Assembly: GCF_019645875.1 (NCBI RefSeq)
Contig: NZ_CP081000.1
Coordinates: 124,001-188,000 of the forward strand
Reading direction: 5' to 3'
DNA length: 64,000 nt
Origin: Mycolicibacterium senegalense
Lineage (GTDB): Bacteria > Actinomycetota > Actinomycetes > Mycobacteriales > Mycobacteriaceae
Shown in pieces: positions 17,935 through 26,369 of this stretch. The position numbers and the translations under genes are program-made. The notes under the pieces are model-generated. The model was not told the origin of the DNA and did not search any database. It saw only the letters and a list, made by a program, of their open reading frames with translations. The first letter of the stretch is position 1, and each line of letters opens with the position of its first letter.

Positions 17935-18467
17935 CGCAATGGAACCTGGGCCCCGAGTCGGGCGAGCTGCTGCTGAGTACCGGCGTGACGGGCAGTGCGT
18001 CGCGGATGGGGCATCGGTTGACCATCGCCATGCGCTCGTGGCACGCGTCCGTCGAATGGGACGGCGAGGTGCCGTCGGCGGTGGACATGACGGTCGACCT
18101 CGATTCCCTGGACGTGCTGCGGGGCGAGGGCGGAATGACACCGTTGACGGGGGCCGAGAAGGTGCTGATCCGGACCAATGCCCTGAAGACGTTGCGCGCG
18201 AAGAAGTTTCCACAGGCCCGTTTCCGATCCACGTCGATCGAGCGCTCTGGTTCCGGGGTGCGACTGCGCGGGGTTCTCGAGCTCGCCGGTCACTCCGGGG
18301 AACAGACCGTCGAGGTCGAGGTGTCCGACGGTTCTGTGCTCGGCACGGCAACTGTGCGGCACGGCGATTTCGGAATCAAGCAGTACTCGATGCTGATGGG
18401 CGCGATGAAGGTGGCCGACGAGGTGCGGGTGTCGTTGGCTGCCAACGTTCCTCACGTCGGTGGCTGA
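17931..18467 (+). CDS. YceI family lipocalin-like protein
   Basis: 178 aa from GTG 17931, four bases before the previous stop. It shows the YceI pattern: WNLGPESGELLLSTGVTGSASRMGH with the strand of the lipocalin-like barrel, alternating beta strands (SAVDMTVDLDSLDV), a helix with KTLRAKKFPQARFRS, and GVLELAGHSGEQTVEVEV. YceI proteins bind polyisoprenoids or amphiphiles in an extended barrel. No signal peptide is visible, so it is probably cytoplasmic. It is the last gene of the operon begun at 14167. Confidence 0.9.
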   Translation: MTQWNLGPESGELLLSTGVTGSASRMGHRLTIAMRSWHASVEWDGEVPSAVDMTVDLDSLDVLRGEGGMTPLTGAEKVLIRTNALKTLRAKKFPQARFRSTSIERSGSGVRLRGVLELAGHSGEQTVEVEVSDGSVLGTATVRHGDFGIKQYSMLMGAMKVADEVRVSLAANVPHVGG

Positions 18468-18496
18468 CCAGCGGAAAACCTCTGCTGTTCACCGGA

Positions 18497-18514
18497 CTGA
18501 CAAGTTCCTGTCAG
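18497..18514. repeat. Short perfect inverted repeat upstream of the ctpH unit
   Basis: CTGACA and TGTCAG arms separated by AGTTCC form a perfect 18-bp hyphenated palindrome in the 119-bp gap between yceI and the ctpH unit. It could be a regulator-binding site or a weak stem-loop; no T-run follows. Confidence 0.4.
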
Positions 18515-18586
18515 CCTGGCTCAACCCGGGTGTAAGACGCCGATCAAAGGGGTAGTTGTTGAGACGGTGAAGGTGAGGAGTCCCTC

Positions 18587-19069
18587 GTGAACATCGTCTC
18601 AGGTGCCCTACAGGCAGTCAGCCGGACCGCAGACGCGACCACCGCAGCCGCGGGAGCTGTCGGTGGCGCTGCCGTCAACGGCGTGGTGGGTGGAATCAAA
18701 GGGGTCGGCGCAGGAATTCGCAGCGGCGTGAGTCAGGGCAGCAGATCGCCGACCGCGGCCGTGCTCACTCTGGCCGCGGTGGGCGCTGCTGGCCTCGTCG
18801 AATGGCCGGTGCTGCTGACCGTGGGAGGAGCAGCGCTGGTGGTTCATCAGATCAACGAGCGCACGGGTGACGGCCGGGCCGGTGATCAGCAGCCGGACCG
18901 GAACACCTCACCGCCGAAGAAGTCCACGGCGCAGAAGTCCACGGCGCAGATGTCGACGGCGACCAAACGTGCCGCCCCGGCGAAGCGCTCCGCGACGAGC
19001 AGCCGGCCAAAGACGACAGCGCGTCGGTCCTCGTCTCGACGGTCCTCGGCGGCGACCCGCACTAAGTGA
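18587..19069 (+). CDS. Small membrane protein with long basic Ser/Thr/Lys tail, first gene of the ctpH unit (Rv0426c-like)
   Basis: 160 aa from GTG 18587 with GAGGAG 7 nt upstream. The first half is glycine/alanine-rich, then a hydrophobic segment (AAVLTLAAVGAAGLVEWPVL then LLTVGGAALVVHQIN). The last 60 residues are a disordered basic tail with repeated KSTAQ units and runs of Arg/Ser, like histone H1-type tails. The hydrophobic hairpin motif (E-x-x-WPV-x-L..GG..) recurs in the small gene after the ATPase. By position it corresponds to M. tuberculosis Rv0426c beside ctpH. Its TGA overlaps the ATPase GTG by 4 nt. The function is unknown, possibly an ATPase accessory. Confidence 0.75.
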   Translation: MNIVSGALQAVSRTADATTAAAGAVGGAAVNGVVGGIKGVGAGIRSGVSQGSRSPTAAVLTLAAVGAAGLVEWPVLLTVGGAALVVHQINERTGDGRAGDQQPDRNTSPPKKSTAQKSTAQMSTATKRAAPAKRSATSSRPKTTARRSSSRRSSAATRTK

Positions 19070-22000
19070 TCACCGCGATCGGACGGATGGTCCAGGGCGC
19101 AGCCGGGCTGGCGGCGGCGCCCGTGGTCCGGCCGGCGCGGGCGGCTGTGGCCGCTGCGGCCGAGATGGTCGGCGGACCGCCCGCACGTCGCTGCTGGCGC
19201 GGCACCGACCGGTGCTGGATCGAAGTCCGCGGCCTGCAGGGCGCTGACGGTGAGCGCATCGGAACCGCGGTAGTGCGCGAGCTCCGTAGGCACCCCGGGG
19301 TCCGACGGGCCCGTCTGAACCGCCCGTTGGCGCGCGTCATCGTCGACATCGAGGCCGACGCTGATCCGGCATCTGTCGACCTGGCCCGGCTGTGTGACCT
19401 GGTTGCCGAGGCCGAGGGTCAGCCGGCCGCGCGAGCCGCAGCCGGCCGTCCCAACGATCTGCCGGGTGACGGGATCCTGCTGGCCCTCAAGGCGATCAGC
19501 GCCGCCACCAGCGGAATCGGGATCGGTGTTGCGGTGGCCGGCCGCACGTTGATGTTGCCGAGGGTCCCGGCCGGTGTGATGGCGGCCGTCAGCGCCGTCG
19601 ACTATCAGCCGAAGATACGGGCGGTGCTTGAGGCACGGCTCGGTGTGCCTGGCGCCGACGCCGTGTTGAGTCTCGGCGCCGCTGCGGTGTACGCGCTCAC
19701 CCAGGCCCCGGCGGCAGTCGCGGTGGAATTCGTCCGCCACCTCGCCCAGCTGGCCGAAACCGCCGCTGCGGCCGACGCCTGGCAGGCGCTCGAACCGACC
19801 CTGGCGCCACAGGCCGAATGTCGGACCGTTGCCCCCGAGCCCGTACGCCCGCGTGCGCTGCCCGACGGTGTCGTCGAGCGTTATGCGCAGCGGTGCGGCC
19901 GGGCACAGGCGATGGCGGCCGCCTCGGTAGGTGCTCTCACCCGCGATCCCGGTGCCGCCGCGACCGCCGCGGTCGTCACCGCGCCCAAGGCAGCGCGCAA
20001 CTCCCGGGAGGCCTTCGCCAGCACGCTGGGCCGCGGCCTGGCCGACCGGCGCGATCTGGTGCAGTTGCGGCCCGACGCTTTACGCCTGCTCGACCGGGTC
20101 GATGCAGTGGTCGTAGATCCCCGCGCGCTGGCCACCGACGAGCTACGGGTGGGGCGCTTCCGCGACGTGGCCCAAGCCGACCGTGCCGAGGTGTGGCAGT
20201 GGGCGCAGAGCCGCCTGGAAGCGGGCGAGCTGTCCGCCGGTTGGCACCGCGTGGCGCCGGCGTTCGGCGGGGCCGCGCGCAACGGCAGGGCCCGCGGGCA
20301 GGTGCTGGTGTACCGGAGGCACGATCCGCGCGCCTACGGTGTGCTGGCCGAGATTCGCCGGGCCGGTGCGCAGGCGGTATCGCTGAACCTCGACCAACTC
20401 GGCGATCTGCGTTCGTCATTCGACGATCTTCACGACGCCGGCTCGGACACCGACATCGATACGGCTCTGGCCGGCGCGGTCGAGACGCTGCAGCGCGACG
20501 GCCGCACCGTGGCGGTGCTGTCGGTGGACGCACCGCAGGCGCTGGGTGCAGCGGATCTGGCGATCGGACTGCTCGGCCGCGGTGGCGGTATCCCGTGGCA
20601 GGCCGACGTCCTGGCCGTGGACCTCGCGGCGGTGTGGCGGCTGGTGCACGCGATGCCCGCCGCGCGGCGCGCCAGCGAGCGGGGCGTCGAGCTGTCCACG
20701 GGAGGCACGCTGCTGGGTGCGCTGCTGATGGTCCCCGGAGTCCGCGGGCGAGGCCCCGGACCGGTGACCGCGGGGGCGGCCGCCGGACTGGTGAACGGAT
20801 TCTGGCTGGCCCGCAGCGCTCTGCTGGATGCCGAGCCCAAGGCGGCGCCGGTCGAGGACTGGCATGCGATGACACCCGAGCAGGTCCGCAGCCGGCTCGC
20901 CGAAACGCATGCCGCAGAACAAGATTCGCGGCCGAGGCAATCAGACCGACGGCAATGGCACCAGGCGGTGCCCCGACCGCTGACCGAACTGGCCACCGCA
21001 CTGCGTTCGGAACTGTCCGATCCGCTGACGCCCGTGCTGGCGGTCGGCTCGGCAGCCAGCGCGATGCTGGGCTCGCCGGTCGACGCGGTTCTGGTCGGTT
21101 CGGTGCTCACCGGTAACGCCGTTTTGGCCGCCACCCAGCAGGTCCGGGCCGAGCGGTTGCTGAGCCGGTTGCTGGCAGTTCAGGATCCGCCGGCCCGGCG
21201 GCTGAAGGATGACGGCGAAGCGGGCTACGAGAGCGTCGCGGCAACCCGGCTGCGGCCCGGGGACATCATCGAGGTGCGCCCGGGCGAAGTGGTGCCGGCC
21301 GATGCCCGGATCATCGACGCCGTCGACGCAGAGGCCGACGAGGCCTCGCTCACCGGCGAATCGTTGCCGGTCCCCAAACAGGTCGCTGCCGTACCCGGGG
21401 CGGAACTGGCCGAACGGCACTGCATGCTCTATGCCACAACCACATTGGTCACCGGAACCGTCGTCGCCGTGGTGACCGAGGTCGGCTCAGCTACGCAGGC
21501 CCGGCGTGCGGCCGACATCGGACACGGCGCCGGCCCGGTGGTCGGGTTACAAGCGCAGCTACGTGAACTCACCAATCGCGCACTGCCTTTCAGCATGGCC
21601 GGCGGTGCCCTGGTCGGTGGTCTCGGCCTGCTGCGCCGGCTGCCGTTGCGCAGTGCGGTGGCCAGCGGTGTGGCAGTGGCCGTGGCCGCCGTGCCGGAAG
21701 GGCTGCCGCTGGTGGCGACGCTGGCCCAGCAGGCCTCGGCGCGGCGGCTGACCCGCACCGGGGTGTTGGTCCGCGCCCCGCGGTCGGTGGAGGCGCTCGG
21801 TCGCGTCGACGTCGTGTGCTTCGACAAGACCGGCACGCTCAGCGAGAACCGGTTGCGGGTGTCGCAGGTACGCACGGCCGGCCGGGACGTGCCCGAGCAG
21901 CAGGTGCTGGACTGCGCGGCCCGGGCCACTCCGCCGAAGAACGGCGACCACTACGAGCACGCTACCGACGCGGCGGTGGCCGAGGCGGCCGCAGCCTCCC

Positions 22001-23523
22001 AGCCGCTCGACGGAACCGGCACTTATCTGCCGTTCCGGTCCGGCCGCAAATTCTCGGCCGCGATGGTGGGGGAGGAGCTGTCGATCAAGGGGGCGCCCGA
22101 GGTGGTGTTGTCGGCCTGCGCGGGCCTGGACCCGTCGGTGGCGGAGACAGTGGAGGAGATGGCGCGCAACGGGCTGCGGGTGCTCGCGGTGGCGCGGCGC
22201 ACGCTCAGCACTGCCCAAGCCGAACGCGGCCGCTCCGATGCCGACCGCCTGGCCGCGCTCTGCACCCAGCGGTTGCAGTTCGTCGGTCTGGTGGGGTTGT
22301 CGGACACCCCGCGGGCCGAGTCGGCGCAGGTCTTGAAAACCTTGCAGGACAACGAGATCGGTGTGCGGCTCATCACCGGTGACCACCCAGTCACGGCAAA
22401 GGCGATCGCAGCGGAGCTGGGCCTGTCGATCGCAGACGAGCAGGTGATCAGCGGCGAGGACTGGGTGGCGATGCCGCGCCGTAACCAGGAGCAGGCGGTC
22501 CGCGACCGGCGGGTGTTCGCCCGGATGTCCCCGGAGCACAAGGTGCAGGTGGTGCAGACGCTCGAACGTATCGGGATGGTGTGCGCCATGGTGGGCGACG
22601 GCGCCAACGATGCGGCGGCGATCCGGGCGGCCACCGTCGGCATCGGTGTGGCGGCCCGTGGCAGCGATCCCGCCCGCAGCTCGGCCGACGTGTTGCTGCT
22701 CGACGGGCGGATCGGTTCGCTGACCGATGCGCTGGACGAAGGCCGCCAGCTGTGGCGCCGGGTTCAGGCCGCGGTGGCGGTGCTGCTCGGCGGCAACGCG
22801 GGCGAGGTGGTGTTCTCCATCGTGGGCAGTGCCTTGACCGGTCGATCGCCGCTGAACACGCGGCAGCTGCTGCTGGTGAACATGATGACCGACGCGCTAC
22901 CGGCCGCCGCGCTGGCGGTCAGCCCGACCACCCATGCGGTCGGGGCTGCCGGGCACGGTCCCGACCAGAGCGAGTTGTGGCGCACCGTGGCGATCCGGGG
23001 TGCGGCGACCGCGGGTGCGGCGACCGGCGCCTGGCTGACGGCGGGCTTCACGCTGGCCCCGCGCCGCGCGTCCACCGTGGCGCTCGTCGCGCTGGTCTCC
23101 ACCCAACTGGCACAGACCCTGATCGACTCGCACGGCCCGCTGGTGATCGCCACCGCCGCCGGGTCCCTGGTCACCCTGGGCGCCGCGATCAGCACTCCTG
23201 GCGTCAGCCAGCTGTTGGGCTGCACGCCGTTGGATCCGCTCGGGTGGGCGCAGGCGCTCAGTGCGGCCGGCCTCGCCACCGGCGTCGCCGCGGTCGCGCC
23301 CCGGCTGGTGTCGAAGTTCGTCGCCCGGGCTCCAGAAGAAGCGGCTCAGTCGTCGATGTCGAGCACTCCGCAGCGCCACAGCACGGCATATACCTCACGC
23401 AACGGCACGGTCAACACGCGGGAAACGGCGTCGGTCAACGGATCGGCCGGGGCGCCGGAACCGGATGTAATCACGCCTCTCACGCTGAGAAGTCGACACG
23501 TCGAGATGTCGAAGACGACGTGA
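19066..23523 (+). CDS. ctpH: Long cation-transporting P-type ATPase (CtpH/CtpI type)
   Basis: 1,485 aa from GTG 19066. The C-terminal half is a complete P-type ATPase: actuator motif SLTGESLPVPKQ (Thr763-Glu765), membrane motif AVPEGLPLVATL (P2-type PEGLP rather than a CPC metal site), phosphorylated Asp920 in CFDKTGTLSENRL, and hinge motif GDGANDAA (1177-1184), followed by several C-terminal membrane helices. The N-terminal half has an HMA-like fold lacking CxxC (about residues 45-120) and a degenerate P-domain copy (VDAVVVDPRALATDELRV). This length and layout match mycobacterial CtpH/CtpI; the two small flanking genes favour CtpH (Rv0425c). The transported ion is not known from sequence. 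Expressed with both neighbours. Confidence 0.9.
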   Translation: MITAIGRMVQGAAGLAAAPVVRPARAAVAAAAEMVGGPPARRCWRGTDRCWIEVRGLQGADGERIGTAVVRELRRHPGVRRARLNRPLARVIVDIEADADPASVDLARLCDLVAEAEGQPAARAAAGRPNDLPGDGILLALKAISAATSGIGIGVAVAGRTLMLPRVPAGVMAAVSAVDYQPKIRAVLEARLGVPGADAVLSLGAAAVYALTQAPAAVAVEFVRHLAQLAETAAAADAWQALEPTLAPQAECRTVAPEPVRPRALPDGVVERYAQRCGRAQAMAAASVGALTRDPGAAATAAVVTAPKAARNSREAFASTLGRGLADRRDLVQLRPDALRLLDRVDAVVVDPRALATDELRVGRFRDVAQADRAEVWQWAQSRLEAGELSAGWHRVAPAFGGAARNGRARGQVLVYRRHDPRAYGVLAEIRRAGAQAVSLNLDQLGDLRSSFDDLHDAGSDTDIDTALAGAVETLQRDGRTVAVLSVDAPQALGAADLAIGLLGRGGGIPWQADVLAVDLAAVWRLVHAMPAARRASERGVELSTGGTLLGALLMVPGVRGRGPGPVTAGAAAGLVNGFWLARSALLDAEPKAAPVEDWHAMTPEQVRSRLAETHAAEQDSRPRQSDRRQWHQAVPRPLTELATALRSELSDPLTPVLAVGSAASAMLGSPVDAVLVGSVLTGNAVLAATQQVRAERLLSRLLAVQDPPARRLKDDGEAGYESVAATRLRPGDIIEVRPGEVVPADARIIDAVDAEADEASLTGESLPVPKQVAAVPGAELAERHCMLYATTTLVTGTVVAVVTEVGSATQARRAADIGHGAGPVVGLQAQLRELTNRALPFSMAGGALVGGLGLLRRLPLRSAVASGVAVAVAAVPEGLPLVATLAQQASARRLTRTGVLVRAPRSVEALGRVDVVCFDKTGTLSENRLRVSQVRTAGRDVPEQQVLDCAARATPPKNGDHYEHATDAAVAEAAAASQPLDGTGTYLPFRSGRKFSAAMVGEELSIKGAPEVVLSACAGLDPSVAETVEEMARNGLRVLAVARRTLSTAQAERGRSDADRLAALCTQRLQFVGLVGLSDTPRAESAQVLKTLQDNEIGVRLITGDHPVTAKAIAAELGLSIADEQVISGEDWVAMPRRNQEQAVRDRRVFARMSPEHKVQVVQTLERIGMVCAMVGDGANDAAAIRAATVGIGVAARGSDPARSSADVLLLDGRIGSLTDALDEGRQLWRRVQAAVAVLLGGNAGEVVFSIVGSALTGRSPLNTRQLLLVNMMTDALPAAALAVSPTTHAVGAAGHGPDQSELWRTVAIRGAATAGAATGAWLTAGFTLAPRRASTVALVALVSTQLAQTLIDSHGPLVIATAAGSLVTLGAAISTPGVSQLLGCTPLDPLGWAQALSAAGLATGVAAVAPRLVSKFVARAPEEAAQSSMSSTPQRHSTAYTSRNGTVNTRETASVNGSAGAPEPDVITPLTLRSRHVEMSKTT

Positions 23524-23537
23524 CGGAAAGGTGACCA

Positions 23538-23810
23538 ATGACAGAAAAGTCGAAAACGGCAACAGGGCACCGCGACGCGGTCGACGCGGTGCGCAACGCA
23601 CGCGGATTCGCCGTGACATTGCCGGTCGTCGGACGGGTGAAGGTGCCGCACCCCGAACAGGTGGCCTACTACGGGGCGCTGGGCATCCTGGCGGCGGTCG
23701 AGATCATCGACTGGCCCGTCGCATTGTTGCTAGGCGCCGGGCACGCGCTGATGCAGAACGAGCACAACCGCGTGGTCCAGGAGGTGGGAGAGGCCCTCGC
23801 GGACGCGTGA
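23538..23810 (+). CDS. Small membrane-associated protein after ctpH (Rv0424c-like)
   Basis: 90 aa, 14 bp after the ATPase stop. A soluble N-terminal stretch (VRNARGFAVTLPVVGRVKVP) precedes a hydrophobic hairpin (YYGALGILAAVEIIDWPVAL then LLGAGHALMQNEHNRV). That hairpin resembles the one in the first gene of this unit (GLVEWPVLLTVGGAALVVHQ), implying a shared role around the ATPase. Position and length correspond to M. tuberculosis Rv0424c beside ctpH. No catalytic motif is visible. Confidence 0.8.
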   Translation: MTEKSKTATGHRDAVDAVRNARGFAVTLPVVGRVKVPHPEQVAYYGALGILAAVEIIDWPVALLLGAGHALMQNEHNRVVQEVGEALADA

Positions 23811-23816
23811 CCCCGC

Positions 23817-24614
23817 TCAGCCGAGCAGGCCGGCCCGCAGCGCCGCCACGTCGTCAGCAGACACCCCGGCTGCCTCCAGGAAGCCACCGACCGAGCCGTA
23901 TGCCTCGTCGAGCTTCTTCCACGCGGCGGCCAAGTAATCCTCGCGCACCCCGAGCACCTCGTCGGTCAGCCTGGCCTCGGCGTACGTGATCATCTCGGGG
24001 GCTTCCTGCGAGCGCGCCCGCACCGACTCCATGATCCGGTTCCGCAGCGCCGGGATGGCGCCGTTGCTGGCCAGAAAATCCTCGAAGATGCGGTCCCGAT
24101 CGACGCCCACGGCCTCCAGCACCGTGGCGACGGTGAAACCGGTGCGGTCCTTGCCGGCGAAGCAGTGCGCGATCACCGGACGTTGCTGCCCGAGAAGCGA
24201 GATCACCTCACGCACCGCGCTGTGGGCGCCGGGCAGCGTCGGGAACTCCTCGTATACCTCGGTCATGTACCGGCGGGCCGCAGCGGTGATGTCTTCGCCC
24301 TCGCCGGATTCGGACATCACCCGCTGGAAGGTGCTCTCGTGCGGTGCGTCGTTCGACGGGTCGTCGGGATGGAACGGCAGCAGGTGCACCGCCACGCCGT
24401 CGGGCACCTGCCCGGTCCCTTGGCGCTGCACCTCCTGGTGGGACCGCAGGTCGGCCACGTCGGTGATGCCGAGCCTCCGGAACACGGCGCGGCCGGCATC
24501 CGAGAGCTGGCTGAGCTGACTGGAGCGGTAGAGCAGCCCCGGCCGGATCGCGGTGATCTCGGCGACGTCGCGAAAGTTCCACGCCCCCGACAGTTCCCCC
24601 AGCTCGGTGGTCAC
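23817..24614 (-). CDS. ptpB: Tyrosine-protein phosphatase PtpB (Rv0153c homologue)
   Basis: 265 aa from GTG 24614, whose first base is shared with the fadE2 stop (TAGTG). The catalytic P-loop HCFAGKDRTG (Cys then Arg) is intact. WNFRDVAEITAIRPGLLYRS, SQLSDAGRAVFRRLGITDVA and ADLRSHQEV are typical of the MptpB family, dual phosphoprotein/phosphoinositide phosphatases that in pathogens act on host targets. The C-terminus VLGVREDYLAAAWKKLDEAY also matches. No classical signal peptide is visible. Order fadE2-ptpB on one strand is conserved with M. tuberculosis, and the one-base overlap implies translational coupling. Confidence 0.96.
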   Translation of the reverse strand: MTTELGELSGAWNFRDVAEITAIRPGLLYRSSQLSQLSDAGRAVFRRLGITDVADLRSHQEVQRQGTGQVPDGVAVHLLPFHPDDPSNDAPHESTFQRVMSESGEGEDITAAARRYMTEVYEEFPTLPGAHSAVREVISLLGQQRPVIAHCFAGKDRTGFTVATVLEAVGVDRDRIFEDFLASNGAIPALRNRIMESVRARSQEAPEMITYAEARLTDEVLGVREDYLAAAWKKLDEAYGSVGGFLEAAGVSADDVAALRAGLLG

Positions 24615-25864
24615 TACGCCGTCACCGCCGAACCCGTATGGCCGCACGCCGCCGCCGCGAGTGGGGATTTCTCCCGGCCCAGTTCGGCGCGGGCGATGGT
24701 GCGCATGTGGACCTCGTCGGGCCCGTCGAACAGCCGCATCGCGCGGTGCCAGCTGTAGAGCCGGGCCAGCGGGAAGTCATCGCTGACCCCGGCTGCGCCG
24801 TGCACCTGAATGGCCCGGTCGATCACGTTGCAGGCGATCTGCGGGGCCACCGACTTGATCTGGGAAACCAGCACGTGCGCGGCCTTGTTGCCTTCTTGAT
24901 CGATCGTCCAGGCGGCCTTCTCGCACAGCAGCCGGGCCTGGTCGATCTCGTTGCGGGACTTGGCGATCGACTCACGCACCACACCCTGCTCGGCCAGCGG
25001 CTTGCCGAACGCCACGCGCTTCTGCACCCGGTCGATCATCAACGCCAGGGCCCGCTCGGCCGCACCGAGGGCGCGCATGCAGTGGTGGATGCGGCCCGGG
25101 CCCAGCCGCGCCTGGGCGATGGCGAAGCCGCTGCCCTCTTCGTGCAGCAGGTTCTCGGCGGGTACCCGCACGTTGTCGAACACGATCTCGCAGTGCCCGT
25201 GCTGGTCCTGCCAGCCGAACACCGGCAGCGAACGCTGGATGTCCACGCCCGGGGTGTCGACCGGCACCAGGATCATCGACTGCTGGGCATGGCTGGCCGC
25301 ATCGGGATTGGTGCGGCCCATCACGATCAGGATCTTGCACCGCGGATCGGCCGCCCCGGTGATCCACCACTTGCGGCCGTTGATCACATAGTCCGCACCG
25401 TCACGCAGCATCGTGGTCTCGATGTTGCGGGCATCCGAGGAGGCCACGGCGGGTTCGGTCATCGCGAACGCGCTGCGGATCTCGCCGGCCAGCAGCGGCT
25501 CCAGCCACTGCTTGCGCTGGGTCTCGTTGGCGAACAGGTGCAGGGTCTCCATGTTCCCGGTGTCCGGCGCCGCGCAGTTGAGCGCCTCGGGGGCGATCTC
25601 CATGCTCCAGCCCGACAGTTCGGCCAGTGGCGCGTACTCCAGGTTGGTCAGGCCCGACTCCGAGGGCAGGAACAGGTTCCACAGACCCTGCTCACGCGCT
25701 TTGACCTTCAGTTCCTCGACCACCGGCGGCACCGTGTGGTCCTTGGGGCCCTTCTCCTCGCGATACGCGTGGTAGGAGGCCTCTGCGGGCAGAACATGCT
25801 CGGTCATGAAGTCGGTCAACCGGGAGTGGTAATCAGCCGCCTTGGCCGACAGCGCGAAGTCCAT
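24614..25864 (-). CDS. fadE2: Acyl-CoA dehydrogenase FadE2 (Rv0154c homologue)
   Basis: 416 aa from ATG 25864 (MDFALSAKAADYHSRL); an upstream extension in frame lacks a plausible start. It has acyl-CoA dehydrogenase landmarks: FAMTEPAVASSDARNIET with FAD contacts, INGRKWWITGAADPRCKI, FGKPLAEQGVVRESIAKSR, and IQVHGAAGVSDDFPLARLYS near the C-terminus. It resembles the ACAD10/11-like group, where the catalytic Asp/Glu lies near the end (FDGPDEVHMRTIAR). The reaction is FAD-dependent alpha,beta-dehydrogenation of acyl-CoAs, possibly 4-hydroxy or phosphorylated ones in this subgroup. It heads the fadE2-ptpB operon. Confidence 0.95.
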   Translation of the reverse strand: MDFALSAKAADYHSRLTDFMTEHVLPAEASYHAYREEKGPKDHTVPPVVEELKVKAREQGLWNLFLPSESGLTNLEYAPLAELSGWSMEIAPEALNCAAPDTGNMETLHLFANETQRKQWLEPLLAGEIRSAFAMTEPAVASSDARNIETTMLRDGADYVINGRKWWITGAADPRCKILIVMGRTNPDAASHAQQSMILVPVDTPGVDIQRSLPVFGWQDQHGHCEIVFDNVRVPAENLLHEEGSGFAIAQARLGPGRIHHCMRALGAAERALALMIDRVQKRVAFGKPLAEQGVVRESIAKSRNEIDQARLLCEKAAWTIDQEGNKAAHVLVSQIKSVAPQIACNVIDRAIQVHGAAGVSDDFPLARLYSWHRAMRLFDGPDEVHMRTIARAELGREKSPLAAAACGHTGSAVTA

Positions 25865-25907
25865 GGCAGCCACGATAGCCACATGGTTAGACAGGTAGAA
25901 AGGTGGC

Positions 25908-26369
25908 ATGTCCGGAACCCGTCCGCCGTTCCCACCCTTCACTCTCGAAACAGCCCTTCAGAAGGTTCAAGCCGCCGAGGATGCCTGGAACACCCGTGAC
26001 CCGGAGCGGGTCAGCCTGGCGTACACGCCCGATTCGGTGTGGCGTAACCGCTCCGAGCACCTCGTCGGGCGCGACGAGATCGTGGCGTTCCTGACCCGCA
26101 AGTGGGAGCGTGAACTCGACTACGTGTTACGCAAGGGCCTGTGGTCTTTCAGCGAGGATCGGATCGCGGTGCGGTTCCAGTACGAATGGCACGACGCGTC
26201 TGGCCAGTGGTACCGCAGCTATGGAAATGAGTTGTGGCAGTTCACCGCGGAGGGGCTGATGGCCCGGCGCGAGGCCAGCATCAACGATGTCGAGATCGAC
26301 GAATCGCAGCGGCGTTACTTCGGGCCGCGCCCGGAGTCGGAGTACGGCCGGGATTTCGAGCTCTGGTAG
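25908..26369 (+). CDS. DUF1348 / NTF2-like protein
   Basis: 153 aa. The compact sequence ([74 protein letters not shown]) follows the DUF1348 family, a cone-shaped NTF2/SnoaL fold used for small enzymes or ligand binding. The ending [20 protein letters not shown] is typical. The gene diverges from fadE2 across 43 bp and overlaps the end of the convergent MFS gene by 55 bp. Confidence 0.88.
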   Translation: MSGTRPPFPPFTLETALQKVQAAEDAWNTRDPERVSLAYTPDSVWRNRSEHLVGRDEIVAFLTRKWERELDYVLRKGLWSFSEDRIAVRFQYEWHDASGQWYRSYGNELWQFTAEGLMARREASINDVEIDESQRRYFGPRPESEYGRDFELW

